64,000 nucleotides of DNA from an uncultured Croceitalea sp. (GTDB lineage Bacteria > Bacteroidota > Bacteroidia > Flavobacteriales > Flavobacteriaceae): the NCBI GenBank assembly GCA_947494805.1, contig CANLWK010000004.1, forward strand, positions 186,001-250,000, read 5' to 3'. Position numbers and translations under genes: made by a program. Of the stretch, positions 9,885 through 17,931 are shown piece after piece (position 1 is the stretch's first letter; each line of letters opens with the position of its first letter). Under the pieces are notes generated by a model, which saw only the letters and a program-made list of their open reading frames with translations, was not told where the DNA came from and ran no database searches.

Positions 9885-10808
9885 ATGAATAAGTTAAAAG
9901 TATTCTGTCCGGCGACGATAGCCAATGTTTCCTGTGGGTTCGATGTGCTGGGGTTGGCACTTGAAAGTGTTGGTGATGAAATGGTGGTCAAAAAGATAGA
10001 CGAACCCACCATTCGAATTTCGAAAATAACAGGGCAAACATTGCCTTTAGATACCCATAAAAATGTAGCAGGTGTAGCGGGGTTGGCATTTTTGGAAAAG
10101 AGTGATTACGCTGGTGGTTTCGAAATTGAAATCCATAAAAAAATAAAACCCGGAAGCGGAATCGGCAGCAGTGCCGCAAGTTCCAGTGCCGCTGTTTGGG
10201 CAATGAACCAACTTTTGAATCAACCTTTTACAAAAACCGAATTAGTGCAGTTCGCCATGCAAGGTGAAAAACTTGCCAGTGACGTGGCACATGCAGATAA
10301 TGTCGCACCAGCAATTTATGGTGGTTTCACCTTGGTGCGCAGCTATCAACCTTTGGATATTGTTCCGATTCCAACTCCTGAGCAGCTTTATGCTACAGTG
10401 ATTCATCCACAAATAGAAATCAAGACTGCTGACTCACGTAAAATCTTGAAAACCAATATTACCTTAGCCAATGGAATCAAACAATGGGGAAATGTAGGCG
10501 GGCTCATTGCCGGGCTTTTCACCTCAGATTATGAGTTAATTGGCCGCTCATTGGAAGATCATATCATCGAACCTATTCGTTCTATTTTGATACCAGGTTT
10601 TGATGATGTAAAGAAAACCGTTATCAAAAGTGGAGCTTTAGGCTGTGGTATTTCAGGCTCAGGCCCCTCAATTTTTGCTTTGAGCAAAGGCGAAAAAATT
10701 GCCCAAATTGTAGCAAAAAGTATGGCAACGGTCTATCAAACCATTGGATTGGATTTTGATGTGCACGTATCCAAAATATGTTCAACAGGTATAAAATCGA
10801 TAAGCTAA
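9885..10808 (+). CDS. thrB: Homoserine kinase
   Basis: This 307-residue GHMP-family kinase phosphorylates L-homoserine to O-phosphohomoserine in the cytoplasm. The ATP-binding GHMP motif is PGSGIGSSAASSSAAVW (about residues 87-103). The N-terminal VFCPATIANVSCGFDVLG is typical of the family, and GALGCGISGSGPSIFAL is the C-terminal Gly-rich motif. The start ATG lies two bases after the thrA stop. Confidence 0.97.
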   Translation: MNKLKVFCPATIANVSCGFDVLGLALESVGDEMVVKKIDEPTIRISKITGQTLPLDTHKNVAGVAGLAFLEKSDYAGGFEIEIHKKIKPGSGIGSSAASSSAAVWAMNQLLNQPFTKTELVQFAMQGEKLASDVAHADNVAPAIYGGFTLVRSYQPLDIVPIPTPEQLYATVIHPQIEIKTADSRKILKTNITLANGIKQWGNVGGLIAGLFTSDYELIGRSLEDHIIEPIRSILIPGFDDVKKTVIKSGALGCGISGSGPSIFALSKGEKIAQIVAKSMATVYQTIGLDFDVHVSKICSTGIKSIS

Positions 10809-10810
10809 GC

Positions 10811-12103
10811 ATGAAGTTTTACAGTCTGAACAATCCAGAAGCGAAAGTTTCTTTTAAACATGCCGTAGTTGCGGGTATCGCCCCAGATAAAGGGTTGTAT
10901 TTTCCTGAAAGTATAACTGCCCTTCCCTCTTCTTTCTTTGAAGACATTGCATCACTTTCAAATCAAGAAATTGCTTTTCAGGCCATTCGACAGTTTGTTA
11001 CTGACGATGTAACCGACAAGAAATTAAAAGAAATTCTTGCCGATATGCTCGATTTTGAGTTTCCTGTCGTGGACATCGAAGAAAATATTGGCGCCCTAGA
11101 GTTATTTCATGGACCTACCATGGCGTTCAAAGATGTTGGGGCCCGATTTATGGCGAACTGCTTAGGTCATTTTTCTGAGGACACTAATGAAGAAGTTACG
11201 GTTCTCGTAGCCACTTCAGGTGACACAGGTGGTGCTGTTGCCAATGGCTTTTTAGGGGTAAAAGGCGTGAAAGTCGTTATCTTATACCCGAGTGGAAAGG
11301 TCAGTGACATACAAGAAAAACAATTGACCACTTTAGGACAAAACATTGAAGCTCTTGAAGTTGAGGGTACTTTTGATGACTGCCAAAACATGGTGAAAAA
11401 GGCCTTTTTAGATACTGAGATCACTACTACAAAAAAACTGACCTCAGCCAATAGTATCAACGTTGCACGCTGGCTACCACAGTTGTTTTACTTTCTATTT
11501 GCCTACAAAGCGTCAAAATCAAAAGGAAGGGATATCGTGTTTTCCGTCCCATCAGGTAATTTTGGCAACATCTGTGCAGGTATGGTCGCTCAACAACTTG
11601 GAATGCCCGTAAAGCATTTTATCGCTGCAACCAACTGTAACGACACCGTGCCGAACTTTATGTCTTCAGGCCATTACGAACCAAAACCTTCAACGGCAAC
11701 CATTTCAAATGCCATGGATGTTGGGGATCCCAGCAACTTTGTACGTATTCGCCAATTGCACAACAACGATTTTGAGGCGCTAAAACAAAACTTATCCGCA
11801 TATGCTTTTGACGACACCACAACAAAGAAAGCGATGCTGAACATTTACGAACAATCTCGTTATATTGCTGACCCACACGGTGCCTTAGGTTATTTGGGGT
11901 TAAAAAAATACCTTCGGAACAAACCGTATACTTATGGTATTTTTCTAGAGACCGCGCATCCCGTTAAGTTTTTAGATGTTGTGGAAAACACTTTAGGCAT
12001 CCATCTTGAAATTCCGCTTCGGATTCAAGCAGTCATGCACAAAACAAAAAAATCGCACCGTATTGGCACTTATGAACAATTAAAATCCTTTTTATTCAAC
12101 TAA
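10811..12103 (+). CDS. thrC: Threonine synthase
   Basis: This 430-residue PLP enzyme converts O-phosphohomoserine to threonine. The PLP-binding lysine sits in HGPTMAFKDVGARF (about residue 108). VATSGDTGGAVANG is the phosphate-binding loop, and SVPSGNFGNICAGM is also typical. The frame is open from 10778 inside thrB, but I use the ATG at 10811, two bases after the thrB stop, because MKFYSLNNPEAKVSFKHAV is the usual family start. It is the last gene of the thr operon; no strong terminator is visible before gcvT. Confidence 0.97.
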   Translation: MKFYSLNNPEAKVSFKHAVVAGIAPDKGLYFPESITALPSSFFEDIASLSNQEIAFQAIRQFVTDDVTDKKLKEILADMLDFEFPVVDIEENIGALELFHGPTMAFKDVGARFMANCLGHFSEDTNEEVTVLVATSGDTGGAVANGFLGVKGVKVVILYPSGKVSDIQEKQLTTLGQNIEALEVEGTFDDCQNMVKKAFLDTEITTTKKLTSANSINVARWLPQLFYFLFAYKASKSKGRDIVFSVPSGNFGNICAGMVAQQLGMPVKHFIAATNCNDTVPNFMSSGHYEPKPSTATISNAMDVGDPSNFVRIRQLHNNDFEALKQNLSAYAFDDTTTKKAMLNIYEQSRYIADPHGALGYLGLKKYLRNKPYTYGIFLETAHPVKFLDVVENTLGIHLEIPLRIQAVMHKTKKSHRIGTYEQLKSFLFN

Positions 12104-12176
12104 ACGATACCATAAAACGGGGTAAGTTTTTTGGTAGAAACGGTCAGAGCATAACCCTTACCAAACAATATTTCAA

Positions 12177-12184
12177 TATTTTTG
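12177..12184 (+). promoter_or_regulatory. -7 element of the gcvT unit
   Basis: TATTTTTG matches TAnnTTTG exactly and predicts a transcript start near 12190, about 16 bases before the GTG of gcvT. I see no good -33 box. It argues against the longer gcvT frame that opens with TTG at 12182, inside this element. Confidence 0.5.
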
Positions 12185-12205
12185 CACGGACTAAAATTTA
12201 AACGT

Positions 12206-13291
12206 GTGAAAAATACTGCGTTAACACAAGTACATACAGATTTAGGGGCAAAAATGGTCCCTTTTGCAGGTTTCAATATGCCTGTTTCTTATGAAGGGGT
12301 AAACATAGAACATGAAACCGTTAGAAAAGCGGTAGGTGTCTTTGATGTTTCCCATATGGGTGAGTTCTTGATAGAAGGGCCAAAAGCGCTGGACTTGATT
12401 CAAAAAGTCACATCTAATGATGCAGCCAAACTTGTTGTAGGAAAAGCCCAGTACAGCTGTTTCCCTAATGAAACAGGTGGCGTTGTTGATGACCTTATTG
12501 TTTACAAAATTAAAGACGAAACCTATCTATTGGTAGTCAATGCCTCAAACATTGATAAAGATTGGGCACATATAGAAAAATATAACAAAGACATTGGTGC
12601 TACCATGCGTAACCTCTCTGATGATTATTCTTTGTTGGCCATACAAGGACCTAAGGCCGTTGAAGCAATGCAATCTTTGAGTTCACACGATTTAGCGGCA
12701 ATCAATTTCTATAACTTCATTGTGGGTGATTTTGCCGGTATTGAACACGTCATTATTTCGGCCACTGGATACACAGGTTCGGGAGGTTTTGAAATCTATT
12801 GCAAAAACAACGAAGTAGAACAGATATGGAGCAAGGTCCTTGAAGCCGGTGCCGATTTTGGCATTAAACCTATTGGTTTGGCCGCTCGAGACACCTTGCG
12901 CCTTGAGATGGGATACTGCTTATATGGAAACGACATCGACGATACCACCTCACCATTGGAAGCCGGTCTGGGTTGGATTACCAAATTCACCAAAGATTTT
13001 GTAAACAGTGAAGCCCTGGCAAAACAAAAGGAAGAAGGTGTAAGTCGAAAACTGGTCGCTTTTGAAATGGATGAGAAAGCCATTCCAAGACAGGGGTACG
13101 AAATTGTTGATGACACGAAAAATGTTATCGGAAAGGTAACTTCGGGCACAATGGCGCCTTCATTGGGCAAAGGTATCGGACTTGGATATGTAGCAAAAGA
13201 CCTTTCAAAGGTCGGGGACAAAGTCCATATTCAAATTCGTAAGAAATCAGTGCCGGCTACCATTGTAAAACTACCATTCTATAAAGCCTAA
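12206..13291 (+). CDS. gcvT: Aminomethyltransferase, glycine cleavage T protein
   Basis: This 361-residue T protein of the glycine cleavage system transfers the aminomethyl carbon from lipoylated H protein to tetrahydrofolate, releasing ammonia. It shows [15 protein letters not shown] and the folate-site sequence [12 protein letters not shown] with its conserved Asp. [18 protein letters not shown] and the C-terminal barrel motif [21 protein letters not shown] follow. I chose the GTG at 12206 ([16 protein letters not shown]) because the only longer option overlaps the -7 box. No gcvH or gcvP lies nearby. glsA follows after two bases. Confidence 0.95.
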   Translation: MKNTALTQVHTDLGAKMVPFAGFNMPVSYEGVNIEHETVRKAVGVFDVSHMGEFLIEGPKALDLIQKVTSNDAAKLVVGKAQYSCFPNETGGVVDDLIVYKIKDETYLLVVNASNIDKDWAHIEKYNKDIGATMRNLSDDYSLLAIQGPKAVEAMQSLSSHDLAAINFYNFIVGDFAGIEHVIISATGYTGSGGFEIYCKNNEVEQIWSKVLEAGADFGIKPIGLAARDTLRLEMGYCLYGNDIDDTTSPLEAGLGWITKFTKDFVNSEALAKQKEEGVSRKLVAFEMDEKAIPRQGYEIVDDTKNVIGKVTSGTMAPSLGKGIGLGYVAKDLSKVGDKVHIQIRKKSVPATIVKLPFYKA

Positions 13292-13293
13292 AG

Positions 13294-14205
13294 GTGGATT
13301 TTCAATCTGTTCTTGATACTATTGCGCAAGATGCCCTTTCAATGCAGGATAAGGGACAAGTAGCAACCTATATTCCTGAGTTGGCCAAAATAGACATCGG
13401 GAAATTCGGAATATGCCTCATTGACAACAAAAATGACATTTTTAGTGCTGGGGATACTGATGAAGGGTTTTCAATTCAAAGTATTTCAAAGGTATTGATA
13501 CTGGCCAAGGCTTTTCAGTTAATTGGTGATGACCTATGGAAACGTGTTAACGTGGAACCTTCTGGAGACCCGTTTAACCATTTATCACTTTTAGAGCAAG
13601 AAAACGGGGTACCTCGTAATCCGCTCATAAATGCTGGTGCTATAGTGGTCTGTGATGTTTTGGTTTCTAAACTAAAAAATCCTAAAAAAGATTTTTTACA
13701 ATTTGTTCGTGATGTTGCAGGGGACCATACCATAAACTATGATACTTCTGTCGCTCAATCTGAGAAAAGAACAGGCTTTAAAAATTTTGCGGCGGCATAT
13801 ATGATCAAGTCGTACAAAAACCTTGAAAATGAGGTGAATGAGGTACTTGACCTCTATTTTAGCATTTGTTCCTTAGCGCTCTCTTGCAGACAATTGGTTC
13901 ACGTATTCTACTTATTCATGAACCATGGTAAATGTTTGCAAAACAAGAACCACCTTACCGTAAACCAAGTTAAGAGAATCAATGCCATAATGCTCACCTG
14001 CGGCTTTTATGATGAAGCAGGTGAATTTGCCTTTGAAGTAGGCCTACCGGGTAAAAGTGGTGTCGGTGGGGGTATTGTTGCCGTATTACCAAACAAGTAC
14101 TGTGTGGCCACTTGGTCGCCCGGACTCAATAAAAAAGGAAATTCGAAATTAGGGATGTTAGCTTTGGAACAGCTGACGACCAAAACAGGTCTATCAATTT
14201 TTTAA
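13294..14205 (+). CDS. glsA: Glutaminase
   Basis: This 303-residue serine-dependent glutaminase of the beta-lactamase-like fold hydrolyses L-glutamine to glutamate and ammonia. The catalytic Ser-x-x-Lys pair lies in SIQSISKVL (about residues 58-66). GVPRNPLINAGAIV and FEVGLPGKSGVGGGIVAVLPN are strongly conserved in the family, and length is normal. The start is a GTG two bases after the gcvT stop, so the pair is probably translationally coupled. It has a single catalytic domain with no STAS or ankyrin extension. Confidence 0.95.
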   Translation: MDFQSVLDTIAQDALSMQDKGQVATYIPELAKIDIGKFGICLIDNKNDIFSAGDTDEGFSIQSISKVLILAKAFQLIGDDLWKRVNVEPSGDPFNHLSLLEQENGVPRNPLINAGAIVVCDVLVSKLKNPKKDFLQFVRDVAGDHTINYDTSVAQSEKRTGFKNFAAAYMIKSYKNLENEVNEVLDLYFSICSLALSCRQLVHVFYLFMNHGKCLQNKNHLTVNQVKRINAIMLTCGFYDEAGEFAFEVGLPGKSGVGGGIVAVLPNKYCVATWSPGLNKKGNSKLGMLALEQLTTKTGLSIF

Positions 14206-14208
14206 TTC

Positions 14209-15030
14209 TTGAAAAAAAAGAAAATTCTCATATTGGGTGCCAGTGGCTTTATTGGTAATGCACTTTATAAAGAGCTGTGCAATTACTTTGACACGTACGG
14301 CACATATCATACCAACACATCATACAAGGGCAATGGGCAGTTTTTTCATTACGACATTCAAGAAGATGATATCTTCTCTGTGTTGGAAAAAGTGCGACCT
14401 GACTATGTTATATCTTGTTTACGGGGTGACTTCACAGCGCAGGTACAGGCACATTTGCACTTGATGGAGTATATCGTCAAGCACGAGTGTAAACTGTATT
14501 TTATTTCATCGGCCAATGTTTTTGATGCCTATAGCAAGTTTCCATCATACGAAAATGACAAAACCCTTTCCCAGAGCATTTATGGCAGGTTGAAAATCAG
14601 AATTGAGAACATGATGATGCGTATGCCCAAAAAGAACATGGCCATTCTGAGGGTCCCAATGGTTTTTGGCAACACATCTCCGAGAATCAAAGAAATCAAA
14701 ACGCTCTTAGAGGGCAACGAGGCCATTGAGGTCTTTCCTAACTTGATTATCAATGTGACCAATGACGACCGTTTGACCCAACAAATACATTATCTTATCA
14801 ACCAAGATAAATATGGAATCTTTCATTTGGGCAGTACCGATTTGGTGCATCATGAAGATTTTATCAAAGAGGTCATCAAACGTTTGGGCAATTATCATCC
14901 CCTTTTAAAAAAGGTGTATACCACCAATGAAGATCGTTATCTTGCAGTTTTACCAAAACAACATAAATTACCCAAAAATTTAACGGTAACTTTCCAAGAG
15001 ATTATTGACCATCACCTAATGGTCGACTAA
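14209..15030 (+). CDS. NAD(P)-dependent epimerase/dehydratase, RmlD-like SDR
   Basis: This 273-residue extended short-chain dehydrogenase has a Rossmann start ILILGASGFIGNALY at residue 5. ISSANVFDAY and SIYGRLKIRIE carry the Tyr-x-x-x-Lys pair of SDR reductases. It most resembles the dTDP-4-dehydrorhamnose reductase (RmlD) branch, but no other rhamnose genes are near, so the substrate is unknown. The start is a TTG at 14209; the nucleotide-binding motif begins so early that no later start is possible. It lies three bases after glsA in the same unit. Confidence 0.85.
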   Translation: MKKKKILILGASGFIGNALYKELCNYFDTYGTYHTNTSYKGNGQFFHYDIQEDDIFSVLEKVRPDYVISCLRGDFTAQVQAHLHLMEYIVKHECKLYFISSANVFDAYSKFPSYENDKTLSQSIYGRLKIRIENMMMRMPKKNMAILRVPMVFGNTSPRIKEIKTLLEGNEAIEVFPNLIINVTNDDRLTQQIHYLINQDKYGIFHLGSTDLVHHEDFIKEVIKRLGNYHPLLKKVYTTNEDRYLAVLPKQHKLPKNLTVTFQEIIDHHLMVD

Positions 15031-15041
15031 AAGTTGATACT

Positions 15042-15326
15042 ATGCAGAAAATGAACGAATCACAGATCAATAAAAATCTTGAAGCCCTTCACGGCTGGAG
15101 CTTTTCAAGCGGATACCTCACAAAAACATTTCAATTCAGTGACTTTAAAGAAACATTTGCGGCAATGACGCACATTGCATTTGAATGTGAATTGCAGGGT
15201 CATCATCCGAATTGGGAAAATGTATACAATTCATTGACCATCAGACTAAATACACACGACGCTGATGGTATCACCGAAAAAGACTTTAAACTAGCAAAAT
15301 CCATTGACGTTATTACCAAGAGCTAA
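15042..15326 (+). CDS. phhB: 4a-hydroxytetrahydrobiopterin dehydratase (pterin-4a-carbinolamine dehydratase)
   Basis: This 94-residue enzyme dehydrates 4a-hydroxytetrahydropterin so that the cofactor used by phenylalanine hydroxylase can be recycled. The signature HHPNWENVYNSL carries the catalytic histidines, and LNTHDADGITEKDFKLA is the conserved C-terminal piece. The family is usually about 95-110 residues. An alternative ATG at 15051 would give MNESQINKNLEALHGW, which fits the family equally well. It ends the gcvT-glsA-dehydratase unit, and no phhA lies in the window. Confidence 0.93.
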   Translation: MQKMNESQINKNLEALHGWSFSSGYLTKTFQFSDFKETFAAMTHIAFECELQGHHPNWENVYNSLTIRLNTHDADGITEKDFKLAKSIDVITKS

Positions 15327-15338
15327 CGAGTTTCAAAC

Positions 15339-15370
15339 TTGTATTTGTTGATGTCGTTTTCTTAAATTTG
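15339..15370 (+). promoter_or_regulatory. Promoter of yebC
   Basis: TTG at 15339-15341, a 21-base spacer, and a perfect TAAATTTG at 15363-15370 predict a transcript start near 15376, about 25 bases upstream of the yebC ATG. Confidence 0.5.
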
Positions 15371-15400
15371 TTTTTATCGTTTTCTAAACAATCTGATTTT

Positions 15401-16111
15401 ATGGGAAGAGCATTTGAGTTCAGAAAAGCACGTAAAATGAAGCGTTGGGCCGCCATGTCAAAGGCGTTCACACGAATTGGCAAAGATATTGTCATGGCCG
15501 TTAAAGAGGGTGGTCCAGATCCTGACGGTAATTCAAGGTTACGCGCGGTAATTCAAAATGCCAAAGCGGTCAATATGCCCAAAGATAATATTGAGCGCGC
15601 CATAAAAAGGGCTTCTGATAAAAATCAGGGGGATTATAAAGAAGTGCTTTTTGAGGGTTACGCGCCACATGGTATCGCTATATTGATTGAAACCGCTACG
15701 GATAACAATACGCGAACCGTGGCCAATATCCGTAGCTATTTCAACAAGTGCAATGGCAGCTTGGGCACCTCAGGTTCAGTAGAATTCATGTTTGACCATA
15801 CCTGTAATTTTAGAATCAATGATGAAGGCCTTGACCCCGAAGAACTCGAATTGGAAATGATAGATTTTGGAGCTGAAGAGGTTTTTGTTGATGAGGACGG
15901 AATTCTGATCTATGCCCCTTTCGAAAGCTTTGGTGACATTCAAAAAGAGTTGGAGGCACGTGAAATCGAAATTTTGTCTTCTGGTTTTGAACGAATTCCA
16001 CAAGTGACCAAAGAGCTTAATGAAGAACAAATAGCCGATGTTGAAAAGTTGTTAGAGAAAATTGAAGAGGACGATGACGTACAGAACGTTTACCATACGA
16101 TGAAAGAGTAG
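15401..16111 (+). CDS. yebC: YebC/PmpR (TACO1) family protein
   Basis: This 236-residue cytoplasmic protein belongs to the TACO1/YebC family, described variously as a DNA-binding regulator and as a factor that helps ribosomes through difficult sequences. It shows MGRAFEFRKARKMKRWAAMSK, the conserved GGPDPDGNSRLRAVIQNAK, NMPKDNIERAIKRA and YEGYAPHG-like FEGYAPHGIAILIE. The longer frame from 15368 lies in the promoter, so I take the ATG at 15401. It has its own promoter and terminator. Confidence 0.95.
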   Translation: MGRAFEFRKARKMKRWAAMSKAFTRIGKDIVMAVKEGGPDPDGNSRLRAVIQNAKAVNMPKDNIERAIKRASDKNQGDYKEVLFEGYAPHGIAILIETATDNNTRTVANIRSYFNKCNGSLGTSGSVEFMFDHTCNFRINDEGLDPEELELEMIDFGAEEVFVDEDGILIYAPFESFGDIQKELEAREIEILSSGFERIPQVTKELNEEQIADVEKLLEKIEEDDDVQNVYHTMKE

Positions 16112-16186
16112 CCAGTTCTATTCTCTTTTACCGGACAGAACTATTTATCTACAGCCCTTTATGGAGTGGTTTTTTAACCGTATTAT

Positions 16187-16211
16187 AAGCTCGTTTTTGC
16201 GAGCTTTTTTT
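16187..16211 (+). terminator. Rho-independent terminator of yebC
   Basis: AAGCTCG, a TTTTTG loop and CGAGCTT run into a T-tract. It also overlaps the end of the SusC-type remnant on the other strand. Confidence 0.88.
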
Positions 16212-16493
16212 GCATTTTTATGTTTATGGTGTTGCCTTTTCCAACAATTCTTTTTATGGTTTTTTGACCGAAAAACTGAATTGAAGCACTTCGCCCGACT
16301 TGGCTCCTATGCTATAATTTCCGTTAAAATCGGTTTGGGTCTTTTGAGATTTGCCTACAAGGCTGACAGAAACTCCCGGTATCGGTATTCCGTATTGGTC
16401 AGTGACCACTCCCACTCGTAAATTTGTTTGTTCCTGAGATATTCCAAAGCAGAAAACTGACATGAATAAAAGTTTGGATATTTTAGATATCAT
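16200..16493 (-). pseudogene. Remnant of a SusC-type TonB-dependent receptor (N-terminal plug-side domain)
   Basis: On the minus strand the start MISKISKLLFMSVFCFG is a signal peptide. GVVTDQYGIPIPGVSVSLVGKSQKTQTDFNGNYSIGAKSGEVLQFSF, split here by position rather than quoted as a motif, is the carboxypeptidase-regulatory-like domain that opens SusC proteins. The frame then ends after FSVKKP at 16254. In the next frame the expected continuation appears: GQKTIKRIVGKGNTINIKM. One frameshift therefore breaks the gene, and everything downstream (plug and barrel) is missing, replaced by the yebC terminator. The uninterrupted frame could also be opened at 16529. I regard it as a decayed gene, not a functional small protein. 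Confidence 0.7.
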
Positions 16494-16529
16494 AAATGAA
16501 GGTTTGGCTATTAACCTAATTGTATTCAA

Positions 16530-16937
16530 GCGTTTGAATCTGTAGAGTGGTGATGCCTATCGTATGATTAATTCAAAACTTTAAAAAAACAAAAACAAGA
16601 TTAACTTGAATAGATTTTTTGTTTTGCATAGACATCAGACCACTCTACATTCCAAAAAACTACTTCACAAAACAACCAAAATAAACAAGTCAAAAGGTCT
16701 TTTTTTATAAGTATTAACTGATGTTCCGATAATTCTGCACCTCTTTTTTTTGCAAAATCACAGACTATATTTCATCAATGGCCAAGAACACTAAAATGGT
16801 TCTTCAAGCCAATAAAACAATATTGCATTTATCTTATTTTCAGATGAGATATAGTGAGGGTTCTCCCTTCTCTGTCATTACCTAAATTTGAAAAGGAAGA
16901 ATAAGAGGGTAAGTGATTTGCAGCCTGAATCGAAGCA
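16530..16937. other. AT-rich intergenic stretch with an inverted repeat
   Basis: No gene is visible in these 408 bases. The only structure I see is the inverted repeat at 16541-16649, listed separately. A near-repeat of TTTTTTT/AAAAA tracts surrounds it. Confidence 0.5.
16541..16649. repeat. Inverted repeat, possible small mobile-element remnant or operator
   Basis: TGTAGAGTGGT at 16541-16551 is matched by its exact complement ACCACTCTACA at 16639-16649. The similarity continues imperfectly inward for about ten more bases (GATGCCTAT against GATGTCTAT). The interior is AT-rich and non-coding. No target-site duplication is seen. Confidence 0.5.
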
Positions 16938-17501
16938 CTAGTCTCCTTGAATTGAAATCTCCCGTAAATTGGCCACAAACTCTGATGGAGTCTGATCAGT
17001 ATAGTTTTTAAAGGCTTTATTAAAGGTGGTTTTGCTATTAAAACCAGCCATATACATCACCTCTCCAATGCTAAATTCATCATGCATACGAAAAATTTTG
17101 ATGGCCTCATGTATACGGTGGATATTAATGAATGTATTAAAGTCATTACCAAATTTTTGGTTGATCAGTTGTGATGTTTGATGTGTCGATATTCCCAATC
17201 TAAAAGCAAGGTCTTTTAGTTTAAGACCTGATTTTCTATAAACTTTTTCTTCTTCAATTACATACAACAACTTTTTCTTTAAATCATTGGCTAAACTGGT
17301 ATTAAGCCCAGTGTTGCAGTATTTTGATTTTTGAGAATCGCCATGAACCACACGTAATTCATTCAGTACTTTTTTCTTTGTTCTTTTTCGTACAGAACTC
17401 GCTCCGTTCAAAAGCTTTTTTAATATGTAGTAATTGACGAACTGTTGGATTATCAAAAATGCTACCAGTACTTCGGTAGTCAACCATTCTATAGTATTCA
17501 T
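16938..17501 (-). CDS. AraC-family regulator with a single N-terminal membrane segment
   Basis: This 187-residue protein has a hydrophobic N-terminus (about residues 8-27, EVLVAFLIIQQFVNYYIL) followed by a Lys/Arg-rich stretch. The C-terminal AraC DNA-binding domain has two helix-turn-helices (LKLKDLAFRLGISTHQTSQLI and FSIGEVMYMAGFNSKTTFNKAF). Related flavobacterial regulators, such as the one at 28883-29998, carry about seven membrane helices before the same domain, so this looks like a shortened version. It lies next to the SusC-type remnant, and whether it is still functional is open. The target is unknown. Confidence 0.8.
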   Translation of the reverse strand: MNTIEWLTTEVLVAFLIIQQFVNYYILKKLLNGASSVRKRTKKKVLNELRVVHGDSQKSKYCNTGLNTSLANDLKKKLLYVIEEEKVYRKSGLKLKDLAFRLGISTHQTSQLINQKFGNDFNTFINIHRIHEAIKIFRMHDEFSIGEVMYMAGFNSKTTFNKAFKNYTDQTPSEFVANLREISIQGD

Positions 17502-17931
17502 TTAGTTAAATATTATTTTTATACTAGCTTATTGAATACTGGTTTTATGGATCATTCACCAAAATTTGATAAAGACCTTTTGTTGGTAGTACTTTCGTCT
17601 AAATAACAAAATATGATGGTTAATAAGTCCATTAGAATTGTTCATTTAAAAAAGTATAGCATAAAGCTACTTTAAGAAATTGCGAAGGATTTGTCTTTAA
17701 ATCAAATTTTTGGGCCATTGGCAAACTTTTAACAACATTATAGGTCTTAAAAATCAATTTGATGAATCTGGTATATGTTAAACGGCACATACAACTTTCC
17801 ATCATTCAGTTAGACAATCAACAATGAACACAAATCATCAAAAAACCCGTTCGAATCAAATCGAACGGGTTTCACAACTGGGTTCACACTAACCAATATA
17901 CTAGGTTTGAACACGAACCAATTAACACACT
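17502..17931. other. Intergenic stretch, nothing coding seen
   Basis: These 430 AT-rich bases separate the AraC-type gene from the end of the LRR lipoprotein operon. The only clear element is the hairpin terminator at 17839-17872. Confidence 0.5.
17839..17872 (-). terminator. Terminator of the LRR lipoprotein operon
   Basis: AAACCCGTTCGA (17843-17854) pairs perfectly with TCGAACGGGTTT (17861-17872) around a six-base loop. On the minus strand the stem runs into TTTTTTGATG, so it ends transcription of the genes lying at 17932 and above. Confidence 0.88.

Noticed and set aside
10778-10810. Start of thrC inside thrB
   Set aside because: The conserved N-terminus begins at the ATG at 10811, two bases after thrB.
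12104-12205. Glycine riboswitch upstream of gcvT
   Set aside because: The predicted transcript has a leader of only about 16 bases and no riboswitch core sequence is visible.
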